Assembly: GCF_000691525.1 (NCBI RefSeq)
Contig: NZ_JMDW01000022.1
Location: 34,019-98,018 of the forward strand
Length of the DNA stretch: 64,000 bases
Direction of reading: 5' to 3'
Origin: Mycolicibacterium neoaurum ATCC 25795
GTDB taxonomy: Bacteria; Actinomycetota; Actinomycetes; Mycobacteriales; Mycobacteriaceae
Below the pieces are notes generated by a model. That model did not search any database, was not told where the DNA came from, and saw only the letters and a list, made by a program, of their open reading frames with translations. This document shows positions 16,708 through 26,490 of the stretch, in pieces. Made by a program: the position numbers and the translations under genes. Each line of letters starts with the position of its first letter. The first letter of the stretch is position 1.

Positions 16708-17624
16708 GATGCGTCGCTGTACAGTCCGGTCAGTCCGCGGGTACCCAACTGCACGGTGAGTCGCGAGCGGGTGGCGGACAGGCCCAGTGGCAGACGGCGC
16801 AGCGGCTGGCTGTGGCGGGACAGCCAGGACAGCACTGTCTCATCGCAGAAACCGACCGCGCCGTGCAATTGGTGGGACACCCGGAAGACCACCTCGGCCG
16901 CTTCGATGGCGGCCATCCGGAGGGCCAGAGCGTCGGCCGGTCCGTCGGGGCCGGTTGCGGTCGTCAGCGCATGGCGTGCCAGCATCTCCAGGCCGCTGCG
17001 CTCGACCTCGGCATCTGTGAGCTGGAATTGCACCCCTTGAAAGTCCGAAAGCGGTTGACCGAATTGTCGACGCAGTTTTACGTGGGCCACGGTCAATTCC
17101 AGTGCACGATCCAGCATTCCGAGCAATGTCCAGCAGGGTAGGACGAGCGCGAGCGCGATATCGCCGAGGCCGGCATCGTCGAGGGCAGCCAGCTCGAGGG
17201 ACGCGACGAATGCGGTACGCGGATCCCGGGTCCCGATCACCCGGTCGCGGTGACCGCCCAATGTCGTTGTCACCCAGTTCCCGCCGATCCCTGCGATCGT
17301 TGCGGCCGGGGCAGGCCCGGCGATCACGAACAGGCCGTCGGCGTCGGTATCGGTGGGGCGGGCCAGCCGTTCGGCCACCGGGTAGGGCAACCCCCAGTAG
17401 CCGGCGCTCCGGCACAGTGCGGCCGCGGCCTCGGCGGAATCGGCATCACCGCGCGGCTCCAGATCCCAGGCTCCCAGTCCCTCCAGGACGGCGGCAACCA
17501 GGGACTCACGCCGGGCGGGATCTGCCTCGGCGCGCTGCAACAGCGCGTCGCCGCCCGCGGATGCGAAGGCCCGCCTGGCGTGTTCGCCGTACTCGCGTGC
17601 TTCTGGGCTGAGGTCGATGTTCAC
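16704..17624 (-). CDS. Acyl-CoA dehydrogenase, small subunit type
   Basis: This 306-residue protein keeps the C-terminal dehydrogenase fold (KLRRQFGQPLSDFQGVQFQL; HQLHGAVGFCDETVLSWLSR). It lacks the typical central flavin-binding signature, so it is a beta-type partner. The start is the GTG at 17624, overlapping the stop of the gene upstream (GTGA). The expected partner is the 17621-18796 product. Confidence 0.8.
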   Translation of the reverse strand: MNIDLSPEAREYGEHARRAFASAGGDALLQRAEADPARRESLVAAVLEGLGAWDLEPRGDADSAEAAAALCRSAGYWGLPYPVAERLARPTDTDADGLFVIAGPAPAATIAGIGGNWVTTTLGGHRDRVIGTRDPRTAFVASLELAALDDAGLGDIALALVLPCWTLLGMLDRALELTVAHVKLRRQFGQPLSDFQGVQFQLTDAEVERSGLEMLARHALTTATGPDGPADALALRMAAIEAAEVVFRVSHQLHGAVGFCDETVLSWLSRHSQPLRRLPLGLSATRSRLTVQLGTRGLTGLYSDAS

Positions 17625-18796
17625 GACGCCGCCAACAGGGTGCGGGCCAGCAGGATGCGCTGCATCTCGATGCTGCCGGAGGACACCGTGGACGGCTGCG
17701 AATAGCGCCAATGGTCTTCGACCTCCGCGGCGAACACCCGCGACGTACCGTCTGGCAGCGCCGCGGCAATCTCCATCAGTACCTCGGCACTGTCCTGATC
17801 CAGCCTGGTCACCGCGATCCGGTAAGCGGCCGAATCGGTTGGCCGGACCTGCCCCTCGGCCTGCAGGGCGACGAGGCGGTAGGCCATCAGTCGGGCCCGC
17901 CTGCAGTGCGTGAGCATCCGAGCCCAGCGGCCGCGCAACTCCTCGGGTAAATCGGACCATCTCTGGCCCAACGCTTTCGGGGCCAGGTGCAGCAACCGCT
18001 CGCAGCGCGCGTACCGGGCGATGCCGACCCGTTCGAACGCCAGCACGCTCTGCACCACGGTCCACCCGTCGTCGACCGTGCCCAATACATCGGCGTCGGT
18101 GACCCGCAGGTCGTCGAAGAACACCTCATTGAGGTGGTGTGGACCCATCATCGTCTGAATCGGGCGCACCGTGATCGCCGGGTCCGACATGGGCACGAGG
18201 AAGATCGTCAGACCTTGCTGCTTCTTGCGGATGTGGCCCACACCGGTCTTGGATGTCCGCGCCAGCAGGAAGCACCACTGTGCCATCGTGGCGTAGGAGG
18301 TCCAGATCTTCTGCCCGTTGATCACCCAGCCGTCAGCATCGCGCACCGCGGTGGTGCGTAGGGATGCCAGATCGGAACCCGCCTCGGGCTCGGAAAACCC
18401 TTGACACCAGATGACTTCACCAGCGGCGATGGGCGGTAGGTGGGTGGCCTGCTGTTCGGGTGTGCCGTGTCGCATGATGATCGGCCCGACCCAGTTGACG
18501 CCCATGTACTGTGCGCCGCGGGGCTCGTGGTGCGCCCACATCTCCTCACGTACCACCGTCTGTTCCCAGGGCGATGACGCGCGACCACCGAATTCCAGCG
18601 GCCACGACATGCAGAGCAGCCCTCGGTCGGCGAGCAGGCGACAAAAGGACTGTGCCACCTCGAGGTCGCGCGGGTCATGGGTGAAGGCGCCCAGATAATC
18701 CGCCGGAGTGTGGGTTGCCACCAGGTCGCGCAACTGGGCGCGCAACGTCACGGCGTCCGGCCCCATGTCGAAGTCCACATCGGGATCGTAGGGCAA
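17621..18796 (-). CDS. Acyl-CoA dehydrogenase, large subunit type
   Basis: This 391-residue FadE-type protein has WCQGFSEPEAGSDLASLRT, WVINGQKIWTSYA and a C-terminal SSGSIEMQRILLARTLL. It is the first gene of the four-gene dehydrogenase operon. The likely start is TTG 18796, which lies inside the 20-bp palindrome shared with the GntR gene; ATG 18766 is the alternative, and neither has a clear ribosome site. If TTG is right, a regulator bound at the palindrome would block both transcription and the start codon region. Confidence 0.85.
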   Translation of the reverse strand: MPYDPDVDFDMGPDAVTLRAQLRDLVATHTPADYLGAFTHDPRDLEVAQSFCRLLADRGLLCMSWPLEFGGRASSPWEQTVVREEMWAHHEPRGAQYMGVNWVGPIIMRHGTPEQQATHLPPIAAGEVIWCQGFSEPEAGSDLASLRTTAVRDADGWVINGQKIWTSYATMAQWCFLLARTSKTGVGHIRKKQQGLTIFLVPMSDPAITVRPIQTMMGPHHLNEVFFDDLRVTDADVLGTVDDGWTVVQSVLAFERVGIARYARCERLLHLAPKALGQRWSDLPEELRGRWARMLTHCRRARLMAYRLVALQAEGQVRPTDSAAYRIAVTRLDQDSAEVLMEIAAALPDGTSRVFAAEVEDHWRYSQPSTVSSGSIEMQRILLARTLLAAS

Positions 18797-18812
18797 TCCT
18801 TATAAGGATTGC
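18793..18812. promoter_or_regulatory. Perfect 20-bp palindrome, probable GntR operator
   Basis: GCAATCCTTATAAGGATTGC is its own reverse complement with no spacer. It lies in the very short gap between the divergent dehydrogenase operon and the GntR gene, and overlaps the likely -10 regions of both (TATAAG; TAGTAT at 18813). This is the expected place for an autoregulating FadR-type GntR repressor. Confidence 0.75.
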
Positions 18813-18823
18813 TAGTATTAATC

Positions 18824-19591
18824 ATGCGAATACCGCAGCAGCGCATCGCCGAGACGGTGGCCGGTGAGCTACGTGACCGCATCCTGGCTGGTGCCGATCG
18901 ACTGCCGACACAGGATCAACTGGTCGCCGAGTTCGGGGTCAGCTATCCCTCTGTACGCGAAGCCCTTCGCATCCTCGAGACCGAGGGCCTGGTGACCGTG
19001 CGTCGGGGCAGTGTCGGTGGTGCCGAGGTGCACCGCCCCGACGAGTCGTCGGCGGCATATCACCTCGGATTGGCTCTGCAGGGTTCCGCGGTGTCGCTCG
19101 GAGACCTGGCCGAGGGCCTCCAGCTACTCGAGCCGATGTGTGCGGCCGAGGTGGCGCGCCGGCCCGACCGACTGCGCACCGCGGTCCCCGCGCTGAGCCG
19201 TAATGTCGACGCGTGCGCCGAAGTGGTCGCCGATGGCGCGGCATTCACCCGCATCGCGCGCGAATTCCACGATCTGATGGTCGAATTCACCCCGAACGCC
19301 ACCGTTCGCCATGTGGTCGGCAGCCTGGTGGCGCTGTGGTCGGTGCAGGAGGAGAAGTGGGCCGACGCGGTCGTCAAGCGAGGCGAGTACCCGTCGCCGG
19401 CGCAGGCCCGGGAAGCAGTGCGCACCCACCGCCGGATGGTCGAGGTGATCGCGGCAGGCGACGCCGCGGCGGCCGAACGCATCGCGCGTCAACACCTCGC
19501 TGCGACTCAGGCGGTGTTACTGGATCGCTTCAATGACGATGTGGTCCGGGCGAAGCGCCACGCGAAGCCGAACCTCAGGCGGAGTTGCTGA
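18824..19591 (+). CDS. GntR-family (FadR subfamily) regulator
   Basis: This 255-residue protein has an N-terminal winged helix (residues about 6-70: GELRDRILAGADRLPTQDQL and YPSVREALRILETEGLV). An all-helical FCD-type effector domain follows, with metal/ligand-type residues in FHDLMVEFTPN and RTHRRMVEVI. ATG 18824 sits only 6 bases after a TAGTAT box, so the mRNA may be leaderless. It is divergent from four acyl-CoA dehydrogenase genes, so it probably represses them until an acyl-CoA or acid is present. Confidence 0.88.
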   Translation: MRIPQQRIAETVAGELRDRILAGADRLPTQDQLVAEFGVSYPSVREALRILETEGLVTVRRGSVGGAEVHRPDESSAAYHLGLALQGSAVSLGDLAEGLQLLEPMCAAEVARRPDRLRTAVPALSRNVDACAEVVADGAAFTRIAREFHDLMVEFTPNATVRHVVGSLVALWSVQEEKWADAVVKRGEYPSPAQAREAVRTHRRMVEVIAAGDAAAAERIARQHLAATQAVLLDRFNDDVVRAKRHAKPNLRRSC

Positions 19592-19597
19592 TCACGT

Positions 19598-20176
19598 TCA
19601 TGCCGCCGGCAGGTCCAGGATGCGTCGGGCCACCGTGAGTATCTGACTGCGCAACGTATCGTCATCCACGTCGCTGACCAGTGGGCTTGTCCCGGCCGCG
19701 CCGAGGGCTCCGGACATGACGGCGGCGTGCACCCGTGCCTCGACACTGAGTGTTCCGCCCAGCAACACCCCATAGAGCCGCTCGATGAACTCGGCGAACG
19801 GTGGGTGCTCGGCGAGCAGACGCACCACCACGGGGTCGAACTGCAGAGCGCCGGCGAGGTGGCGACGGGCGACCGCCATCTCGACCACACGTCTGAGCAG
19901 TACCTCGCGCGCGGTCACCTGGTCGATCTCGGCCTCGGCGGCGTCCACCGCGTCCTGCAACGCCAGGAGTTCGGTCTGGGCCACCGCGATGACAACCTCG
20001 CCCTTGCTCTTGAACTGGTGGTAGACGGCAGCTTTGGTGACACCGATGGCATCGGCGATCATCTGTAGCGACGTGTCGCTGACACCGTGCGCGTTGAACA
20101 AGTCCAATGAGGCCGCGATGATGCGCTTCTGCGCTGCGCTGTAGTGGGTGTGGGCCAGTCTGCCTGCGGTGCTCAC
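19598..20176 (-). CDS. TetR/AcrR-family regulator
   Basis: This 192-residue protein has an N-terminal TetR helix-turn-helix (residues about 14-60: IIAASLDLFNAHGVSDTSLQ and AIGVTKAAVYHQFKSKGEV) and a helical ligand domain. It starts at GTG 20176, nine bases from a 7-4-7 palindrome that is likely its own operator. It is convergent with the GntR gene, with 6 bases between. Its targets are not visible beyond itself. Confidence 0.9.
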   Translation of the reverse strand: MSTAGRLAHTHYSAAQKRIIAASLDLFNAHGVSDTSLQMIADAIGVTKAAVYHQFKSKGEVVIAVAQTELLALQDAVDAAEAEIDQVTAREVLLRRVVEMAVARRHLAGALQFDPVVVRLLAEHPPFAEFIERLYGVLLGGTLSVEARVHAAVMSGALGAAGTSPLVSDVDDDTLRSQILTVARRILDLPAA

Positions 20177-20184
20177 GCCGCCAG

Positions 20185-20202
20185 CCTAGCCGCCCGGCTA
20201 GG
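20185..20202. promoter_or_regulatory. Inverted repeat, probable TetR operator
   Basis: CCTAGCC-GCCC-GGCTAGG, a perfect 7-4-7 inverted repeat directly upstream of the TetR start codon. The position implies autorepression. Confidence 0.6.
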
Positions 20203-20391
20203 AAGAGGGCGTCGGCATAGGACGCCCGTGTACGGCTGGACCGCGACGCCCGCACACCCGCGCCGCAATTACCGCTGTGAACGTTCGACTATGAAACAGC
20301 TCACACAACACAGCGGCGGGTTTACCGTCCGCGCCCTCGCGGTAATCGAATCGAGTTCAGGTCAAGTGCTCACAGAACAGGATCACGCACC

Positions 20392-20655
20392 ATGAATGTC
20401 AAGAAACTGATTGCAGGTGCCGCCGTTGCCGGTGGCCTCATCGCCGGTCCGCTGGCCGCCGCCGGTACGGCAAGCGCCGAGCCCCATCCGATGCCGCCCG
20501 CGCCGCCGGCCGGCCCGTCCGTCGGCACGGCCCCGGCATGGGCACCGCCGAAGCCGGTCGACCCGGCCTGGGCGCAGGGCAACCCGCAGGTGTGGGACAG
20601 CGGATGGAACCATTGGGGCGTCTGGATCAACGGCGTCTTCGTGCCGACCTACTGA
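20392..20655 (+). CDS. Small secreted Pro/Trp-rich protein
   Basis: This 87-residue protein has a clean signal peptide (MNVKKLIAGAAVAGGLIAGP, cleavage likely after TASAE). The mature part is about 58 residues: a Pro-rich first half and a Trp-rich end (WDSGWNHWGVWINGVFVPTY). It has no cysteine. Small mycobacterial secreted proteins of this type have no known function. It ends just before a strong hairpin. Confidence 0.75.
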   Translation: MNVKKLIAGAAVAGGLIAGPLAAAGTASAEPHPMPPAPPAGPSVGTAPAWAPPKPVDPAWAQGNPQVWDSGWNHWGVWINGVFVPTY

Positions 20656-20669
20656 TCCCTGCCGACCGT

Positions 20670-20707
20670 CTGATGGCTGCCCCTGACACGTCGGGGGCAG
20701 CCATCAG
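20670..20707. terminator. Bidirectional hairpin terminator
   Basis: CTGATGGCTGCCCC (20670-20683) pairs over 14 perfect bases with GGGGCAGCCATCAG (20694-20707). It lies between the convergent small secreted gene and the DUF1295 gene, and overlaps the stop codon of the latter. Confidence 0.8.
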
Positions 20708-21597
20708 GCGTTTGCGCGCCGTGGCGGCCTCGGCACGAAGCGGGAGACCCGGTCGATGACGTCCTGATACGCCGGCCGCCGGGTCAGGCTGCGCTCCTCC
20801 ATCATCGGGATGCTCGCGCCGAGGAACATGGCCAGGATCGCCACCGCACCCAGACTGGACAACCACCAGTACGACGGGGCCGCGGCGATGCCGAACAATG
20901 CCAGCGCAACCCAGAAGCTGAACTCCCCGAAATAGTTCGGGTGCCTCGACCAACTCCACACGCCGCGGTCCATCGCCTGACCCCTCTGTTGCTCGGCGAC
21001 GAAACGGTGCATCTGCACATCGGCGACGAGTTCCAATGCGATTGCCGCAAGTCCGACAACCAGCGCAAGCCAGCTCAACCACACAAGACCCGGCTCCGGC
21101 CGGGTGATCGCGATGTACACCGGCACCATCGCCAGAAACACCTGCAGCGTCGGGATGAGGTGGATGGCCACCAGATCGGCCAGGAGTTCGAAGCGGCCGG
21201 CGCGCTCCTTGAAGATCGGGTATCGCCAGTCCTCGTGGTGCAGACCCGGGAACGCGTACACCCAGTTCGCCGTCAGGCGGATCGCCCACAGCACGACCAC
21301 AATGGTGATCATCCAGGCGCGCAGCATATCCACGTCGGGAGCTGCCTGATACCACCAATAGAAGAGCAGCAACGGCGGTATGACGCTCCAGAAGGCGTCG
21401 TAGAAGCTGGAATTCCGGTAGACACGGCTGAACACGAAGATCACCAGGGTCGCCAGGATGTCGGCGATCAGGGTGTCAAGCCAGAGCCGTCCGGTAGTCG
21501 GTCCCCACCAGAGCCACAGGGCACCCACCGCGATGGCGGCCAGATAGGCGGCGCTGACCAGTCCGAGCGAACGTGTCTTGCCGATCATCGTCGTCAT
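20704..21597 (-). CDS. DUF1295 family integral membrane protein (reductase-like)
   Basis: This 297-residue polytopic protein has about eight hydrophobic segments. The conserved C-terminal region (GVWSWSRHPNYFGEFSFW, then MMEERSLTRRPAYQDVI) is the NADPH-binding-type signature shared by DUF1295, steroid 5-alpha reductases and isoprenylcysteine methyltransferases. YDAFWSVIPP near residue 67 is also typical. The family is suspected to reduce or methylate lipids; the reaction is unknown. Confidence 0.85.
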   Translation of the reverse strand: MTTMIGKTRSLGLVSAAYLAAIAVGALWLWWGPTTGRLWLDTLIADILATLVIFVFSRVYRNSSFYDAFWSVIPPLLLFYWWYQAAPDVDMLRAWMITIVVVLWAIRLTANWVYAFPGLHHEDWRYPIFKERAGRFELLADLVAIHLIPTLQVFLAMVPVYIAITRPEPGLVWLSWLALVVGLAAIALELVADVQMHRFVAEQQRGQAMDRGVWSWSRHPNYFGEFSFWVALALFGIAAAPSYWWLSSLGAVAILAMFLGASIPMMEERSLTRRPAYQDVIDRVSRFVPRPPRRANA

Positions 21598-21626
21598 CCT
21601 CGGAGCCTACGACGACAGTGACGCCG

Positions 21627-21929
21627 TCAGTCGCTGGCGGGCAGCGGTTTTGCCTCTTTTATCGCCAGCGGCGCGTCGCCGATGCTGAGCGTGCCCGTGC
21701 CGGCCTTCGTCACCAGAATCTCGGCGCCACTGTCATGGACATAACGCTTGCCCATCAGGTTGCCGTCCGACAACGCGGGGTCCAGTGACAGGCCCGCGGT
21801 GGTTTCCCCGCCCACCGGGATCACCGGCGCGCCGCCGACCCGCAGATCATCGAGCGCATCGGAGCTGCGGACCACGATGACCTGGGTGTCGCAGACCTGG
21901 CTCTGCAGGCGGGTGCCGTTCTTGATCAT
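21627..21929 (-). CDS. Small conserved protein linked to an acyl-CoA synthetase
   Basis: This 100-residue soluble protein starts at ATG 21929 inside the stop of the synthetase gene (ATGA). It has predicted beta strands (VIVVRSSDALDDLRVGGAPV; GKRYVHDSGAEILVTKAGTG). I do not recognise the family. Coupling to the synthetase suggests it modulates or assists that enzyme. Confidence 0.65.
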   Translation of the reverse strand: MIKNGTRLQSQVCDTQVIVVRSSDALDDLRVGGAPVIPVGGETTAGLSLDPALSDGNLMGKRYVHDSGAEILVTKAGTGTLSIGDAPLAIKEAKPLPASD

Positions 21930-23419
21930 GCGGGCTCCTTATCGTTGAGTTCGCTGACGAGTTCCCGGCGCAGCACTTTGCCGGTGGCGTTGGTGGGCAG
22001 TTCGGCGCGGAACACCACACGGTCCGGGGTGCGTGAACCGCGCAGCCGGGCTCGGACGAACTCGCGTAGCTCCTCTGGTCCACCGTCGCTGCCGGGTGTG
22101 GGCACGACGACCGCCACGATGATCTGTCCCCATTGCGGATCCTCGGCGCCGACCACCGCGCAATCGCGCACCGCGGGATGTTCGACCAGCACATCCTCGA
22201 TCTCGGCCGGGGCGATGTTCTCGCCACCGCGGATGATGGTGTCGTCCGAGCGGCCACCGATGAACAGGTATCCGTCCTCGTCGAGGGTGGCCACATCCTT
22301 GGTGGGGAACCAACCCTGCGCGTCGAGGACCGAACCGATCCCGGTGTAGCGCCCCGAGACCTGTTCGCCCCGCACGTGTAGTTCACCGGCCTCACCTGCG
22401 CCGAGGACGTCTCCGTCGGCACCGCGGATCTGTAGCTCGATGCCGGGAACCGGCCGGCCGACCGAGGCCAGCCGGCGTCTCACCGCCGGGTCGTCGGCCG
22501 CCAGCGCCACCCGATGGTCCTCGGGGGTCAGCACCGCGATCGTCGAACTGGTTTCGGTCAGACCGTAGGCGTTGACGAAGCCGACCGCGGGTAGGAGCTC
22601 AAGGGCCTTGCGCACCAACGGAAGTGCCACCTTCGACCCGCCGTAGGCCAGCGTCCGCAGGGTCGGCAGCGCGGTGCGCTGCTCCTCCAGCACGGTGACG
22701 ATCCGGTCCAGCATGGTCGGCACGACGGTGGCCGAGGTGACGCCCTCGGTCTCCACCAGCCGGACCCATTCGCGGGCGTCGAACTGGGTGAGGTACACCA
22801 TCTTGCGGCCGGCGTACAGGTTCGACAGCGCCGCCGACACCCCCGCGATGTGGTACGGCGGTACACAGATCAGGGCGGCGTCACCCTCGGCGGCGGCACC
22901 GAACTCGACCGTCCCGGTGATATAGCTGGTGAGGTTGTTATGGGTCAGCTCAACGGCTTTGGGCGCCGAGGTGGTGCCCGAGGTGAACAACACCACGCCG
23001 ACGGAGTCGGGGTCGGGGAATTCGGCCGCTGGTTCGGCCGTGCGCGCCCGGGCCAGGAACTCTCGGGAGCCGATCACCCGGTAGCCGTCACCGACCGCGG
23101 CGCGATACTCGTCATCGACCACGACGAGCGGGTCGGGCAGCCGGTCGATCAACGCGCGGAGCCCGTCGGCGGACAGCCGATAGTTCAACGGTGTCACGGC
23201 CACTCCGGCGCGGGCGGCCGAGAACAGCAGCAGCGGCAGCAGGGCGCCGCCGGTCCCGACATAGGCGACGTGGCCAGCGCCGGTGGCTGCCACCACGCCG
23301 GCGCCGCCATCGGCGAGGGCGCTCAGTTCCTCGACGGTCAGCCGCAGGTCACCGGACACGATCGCGGTGGCGTCCGGGTTGGCCGAGGACGCCATCTCCA
23401 GCAGCAGCGAGATACTCAT
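21926..23419 (-). CDS. Acyl-CoA synthetase (AMP-binding)
   Basis: This 497-residue adenylate-forming enzyme has the P-loop-like LFTSGTTSAPKAVELTH, YGLTETSST, the hinge region GGRSDDTIIRGGENIAP and the C-terminal catalytic lysine in TNATGKVLRREL. It joins a carboxylic acid to CoA through an acyl-AMP. It lies in an overlapping trio with an SDR upstream and a small protein downstream. The acid is unknown. Confidence 0.93.
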   Translation of the reverse strand: MSISLLLEMASSANPDATAIVSGDLRLTVEELSALADGGAGVVAATGAGHVAYVGTGGALLPLLLFSAARAGVAVTPLNYRLSADGLRALIDRLPDPLVVVDDEYRAAVGDGYRVIGSREFLARARTAEPAAEFPDPDSVGVVLFTSGTTSAPKAVELTHNNLTSYITGTVEFGAAAEGDAALICVPPYHIAGVSAALSNLYAGRKMVYLTQFDAREWVRLVETEGVTSATVVPTMLDRIVTVLEEQRTALPTLRTLAYGGSKVALPLVRKALELLPAVGFVNAYGLTETSSTIAVLTPEDHRVALAADDPAVRRRLASVGRPVPGIELQIRGADGDVLGAGEAGELHVRGEQVSGRYTGIGSVLDAQGWFPTKDVATLDEDGYLFIGGRSDDTIIRGGENIAPAEIEDVLVEHPAVRDCAVVGAEDPQWGQIIVAVVVPTPGSDGGPEELREFVRARLRGSRTPDRVVFRAELPTNATGKVLRRELVSELNDKEPA

Positions 23420-24252
23420 GACTTGTCCACGAAGATATCCCAGATGGGGTCATCCCCACCGCCGTAACGCGACAGGTCGGTGATTCCCGCCTCGGCCAGG
23501 ACGTCGGCGTCGATGTAGGTCTGGCCGTTGGACTTCTCGGGCGGACCGGTCAGGATCTGCACCGCGGCGTCGGCCATGATCTCCGGACTGCGCGAGGCCG
23601 ATGCCAGGTTGTCGCCGTCGGCCATGTTCGTCACCGCGGAGGTGGCGATGTAGGTCTGCGGCCACAGGCAGCTGAACCCGATACCGGAATCGTGGTACTC
23701 CTGTGCCCAGCCCAGCGATAACAGCGTCATCCCGTACTTCGACACGGTGTAGGCGGGATGCGCGCCCAGCCAATACGGATTCAGGTTCAGCGGTGGCGCA
23801 AGGGTGATGACATGTGCGGCCGTCGACGCGCGCAGGTGTGGCAGTGCTGCCTTGGTCAGCAGGAACGTACCGCGCACGTTGATGTCCATCATCAGGTCGT
23901 ACTTCTTGGCCGAAAGCGATTCGGTGGCTTCTGTCGCTATGGCGCTGGCGTTGTTGACGACGATGTCGACACCGCCGAAGGACTGCACCGCGGCGTCCAC
24001 GGCCCGGGCGACATCCTCTTCGTTCCGGACATCGCCCACGACGGCGATGGCCTCGGCGCCGATGGCCTGTACCTCGGCAACAGCGGTGTGCACCGTGCCC
24101 GGCAGCTTCGGATGCGGTTCGGCGGTCTTGGCCAACAGCACGACGTTGGCGCCCTGGCGAGCCGCGCCGAGCGCGATGGCCAAGCCGATGCCGCGGCTGC
24201 CGCCCGACACCAGCAATGTGCGGTCGGCAAGCGGGTGGTGCTCGCGGGACAT
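23416..24252 (-). CDS. SDR oxidoreductase (HSDL2-like)
   Basis: This 278-residue SDR has the cofactor motif VSGGSRGIGLAIALG, IVVNNASAIATE, and an active region with YTVSKYGMTLLSLGWAQEY. The LLAKTAEPHPKLPGTVHTA stretch is typical of the HSDL2-like group. The start is ATG 24252 with AAGGAG six bases upstream. It begins the minus-strand SDR-synthetase operon, divergent from the mutase, across a region with two copies of a 20-bp motif. Confidence 0.88.
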   Translation of the reverse strand: MSREHHPLADRTLLVSGGSRGIGLAIALGAARQGANVVLLAKTAEPHPKLPGTVHTAVAEVQAIGAEAIAVVGDVRNEEDVARAVDAAVQSFGGVDIVVNNASAIATEATESLSAKKYDLMMDINVRGTFLLTKAALPHLRASTAAHVITLAPPLNLNPYWLGAHPAYTVSKYGMTLLSLGWAQEYHDSGIGFSCLWPQTYIATSAVTNMADGDNLASASRSPEIMADAAVQILTGPPEKSNGQTYIDADVLAEAGITDLSRYGGGDDPIWDIFVDKS

Positions 24253-24289
24253 GGGGACTCCTTGGACGGCGGCCGTTCCTGCGGTAGAT

Positions 24290-24310
24290 GGTATTGCCAT
24301 TCTCATTTTC
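24290..24310. promoter_or_regulatory. Copy 1 of the ATTCTC half-site repeat, SDR side
   Basis: GGTATTGCCATTCTCATTTTC, about 40 bases upstream of the SDR start at 24252. It contains one perfect ATTCTC half of the GAGAAT-N3-ATTCTC palindrome; the left half GGTATT matches 3 of 6. Confidence 0.5.
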
Positions 24311-24429
24311 AGCAAGTGCCATAATCAACCATAGGCTGGCGAGGGGGAGCAACGGGGGTCGCATCGCGACCTCGTGGTCGCGTGCGCACCCGAACTCTCG
24401 GGGCCACACGGTGCATGTTTTCCGACGCC

Positions 24430-24450
24430 GGTATTGGCATTCTCATTTTT
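24430..24450. promoter_or_regulatory. Copy 2 of the ATTCTC half-site repeat, mutase side
   Basis: GGTATTGGCATTCTCATTTTT, 20 bases before the mutase ATG. It matches the copy at 24290 in 19 of the first 20 bases and in the same orientation. Confidence 0.5.
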
Positions 24451-24470
24451 TGGAAGTACGTTATCCAACG

Positions 24471-26048
<1,578 letters not shown>

Positions 26049-26082
26049 TGAGCGCTTGCGCGAAGAAGAGAGGGCACAGCTG

Positions 26083-26490
26083 ATGGCGACACGCGTGCTG
26101 GTGGCCAAGCCCGGTCTGGACGGTCACGATCGCGGCGCCAAGATCGTCGCCCGCACCCTGCGCGATGCCGGTTTCGAGGTCATCTACACCGGCATCCGGC
26201 AGCGCATCGAGGACATCGTGTCCATCGCGCTGCAAGAAGACGTTGCCCTGGTGGGGCTTTCGATTCTTTCCGGCGCGCACGTCGCGATGACCAAGCGCAC
26301 CGTCGATGCGTTGCGTGCCGCCGATGCCGGTGATATCGCCGTCGTGGTGGGCGGCACCATCCCGGAATCCGATGTGCAGAAGCTGCTCGATGCCGGTGCG
26401 GCGGCGGTGTTCCCGACCGGTACCGCGCTGGACACCTTGGTGGCCGAGGTGCGCGCGCTGACGGAAAAGGCAGGGGAACACGCATCATGA
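26083..26490 (+). CDS. B12-binding small subunit of the acyl-CoA mutase
   Basis: This 135-residue Rossmann-like B12 domain has the DxHxxG cobalamin motif in KPGLDGHDRGAKI (about residues 9-21), whose histidine binds cobalt. It also has the later VGLSILSGAH and VVVGGTIPESD stretches that hold the nucleotide tail. The start is ATG 26083 with GAGAGGG upstream. Together with the 525-residue subunit it makes a two-chain mutase; the MeaB-type chaperone is encoded at 31100. Confidence 0.93.
   Translation: MATRVLVAKPGLDGHDRGAKIVARTLRDAGFEVIYTGIRQRIEDIVSIALQEDVALVGLSILSGAHVAMTKRTVDALRAADAGDIAVVVGGTIPESDVQKLLDAGAAAVFPTGTALDTLVAEVRALTEKAGEHAS

Noticed and set aside
24253..24470. Possible B12 riboswitch before the mutase gene
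   Set aside because: I looked for the B12-box and its flanking helices and found neither; only the ATTCTC motifs are present.
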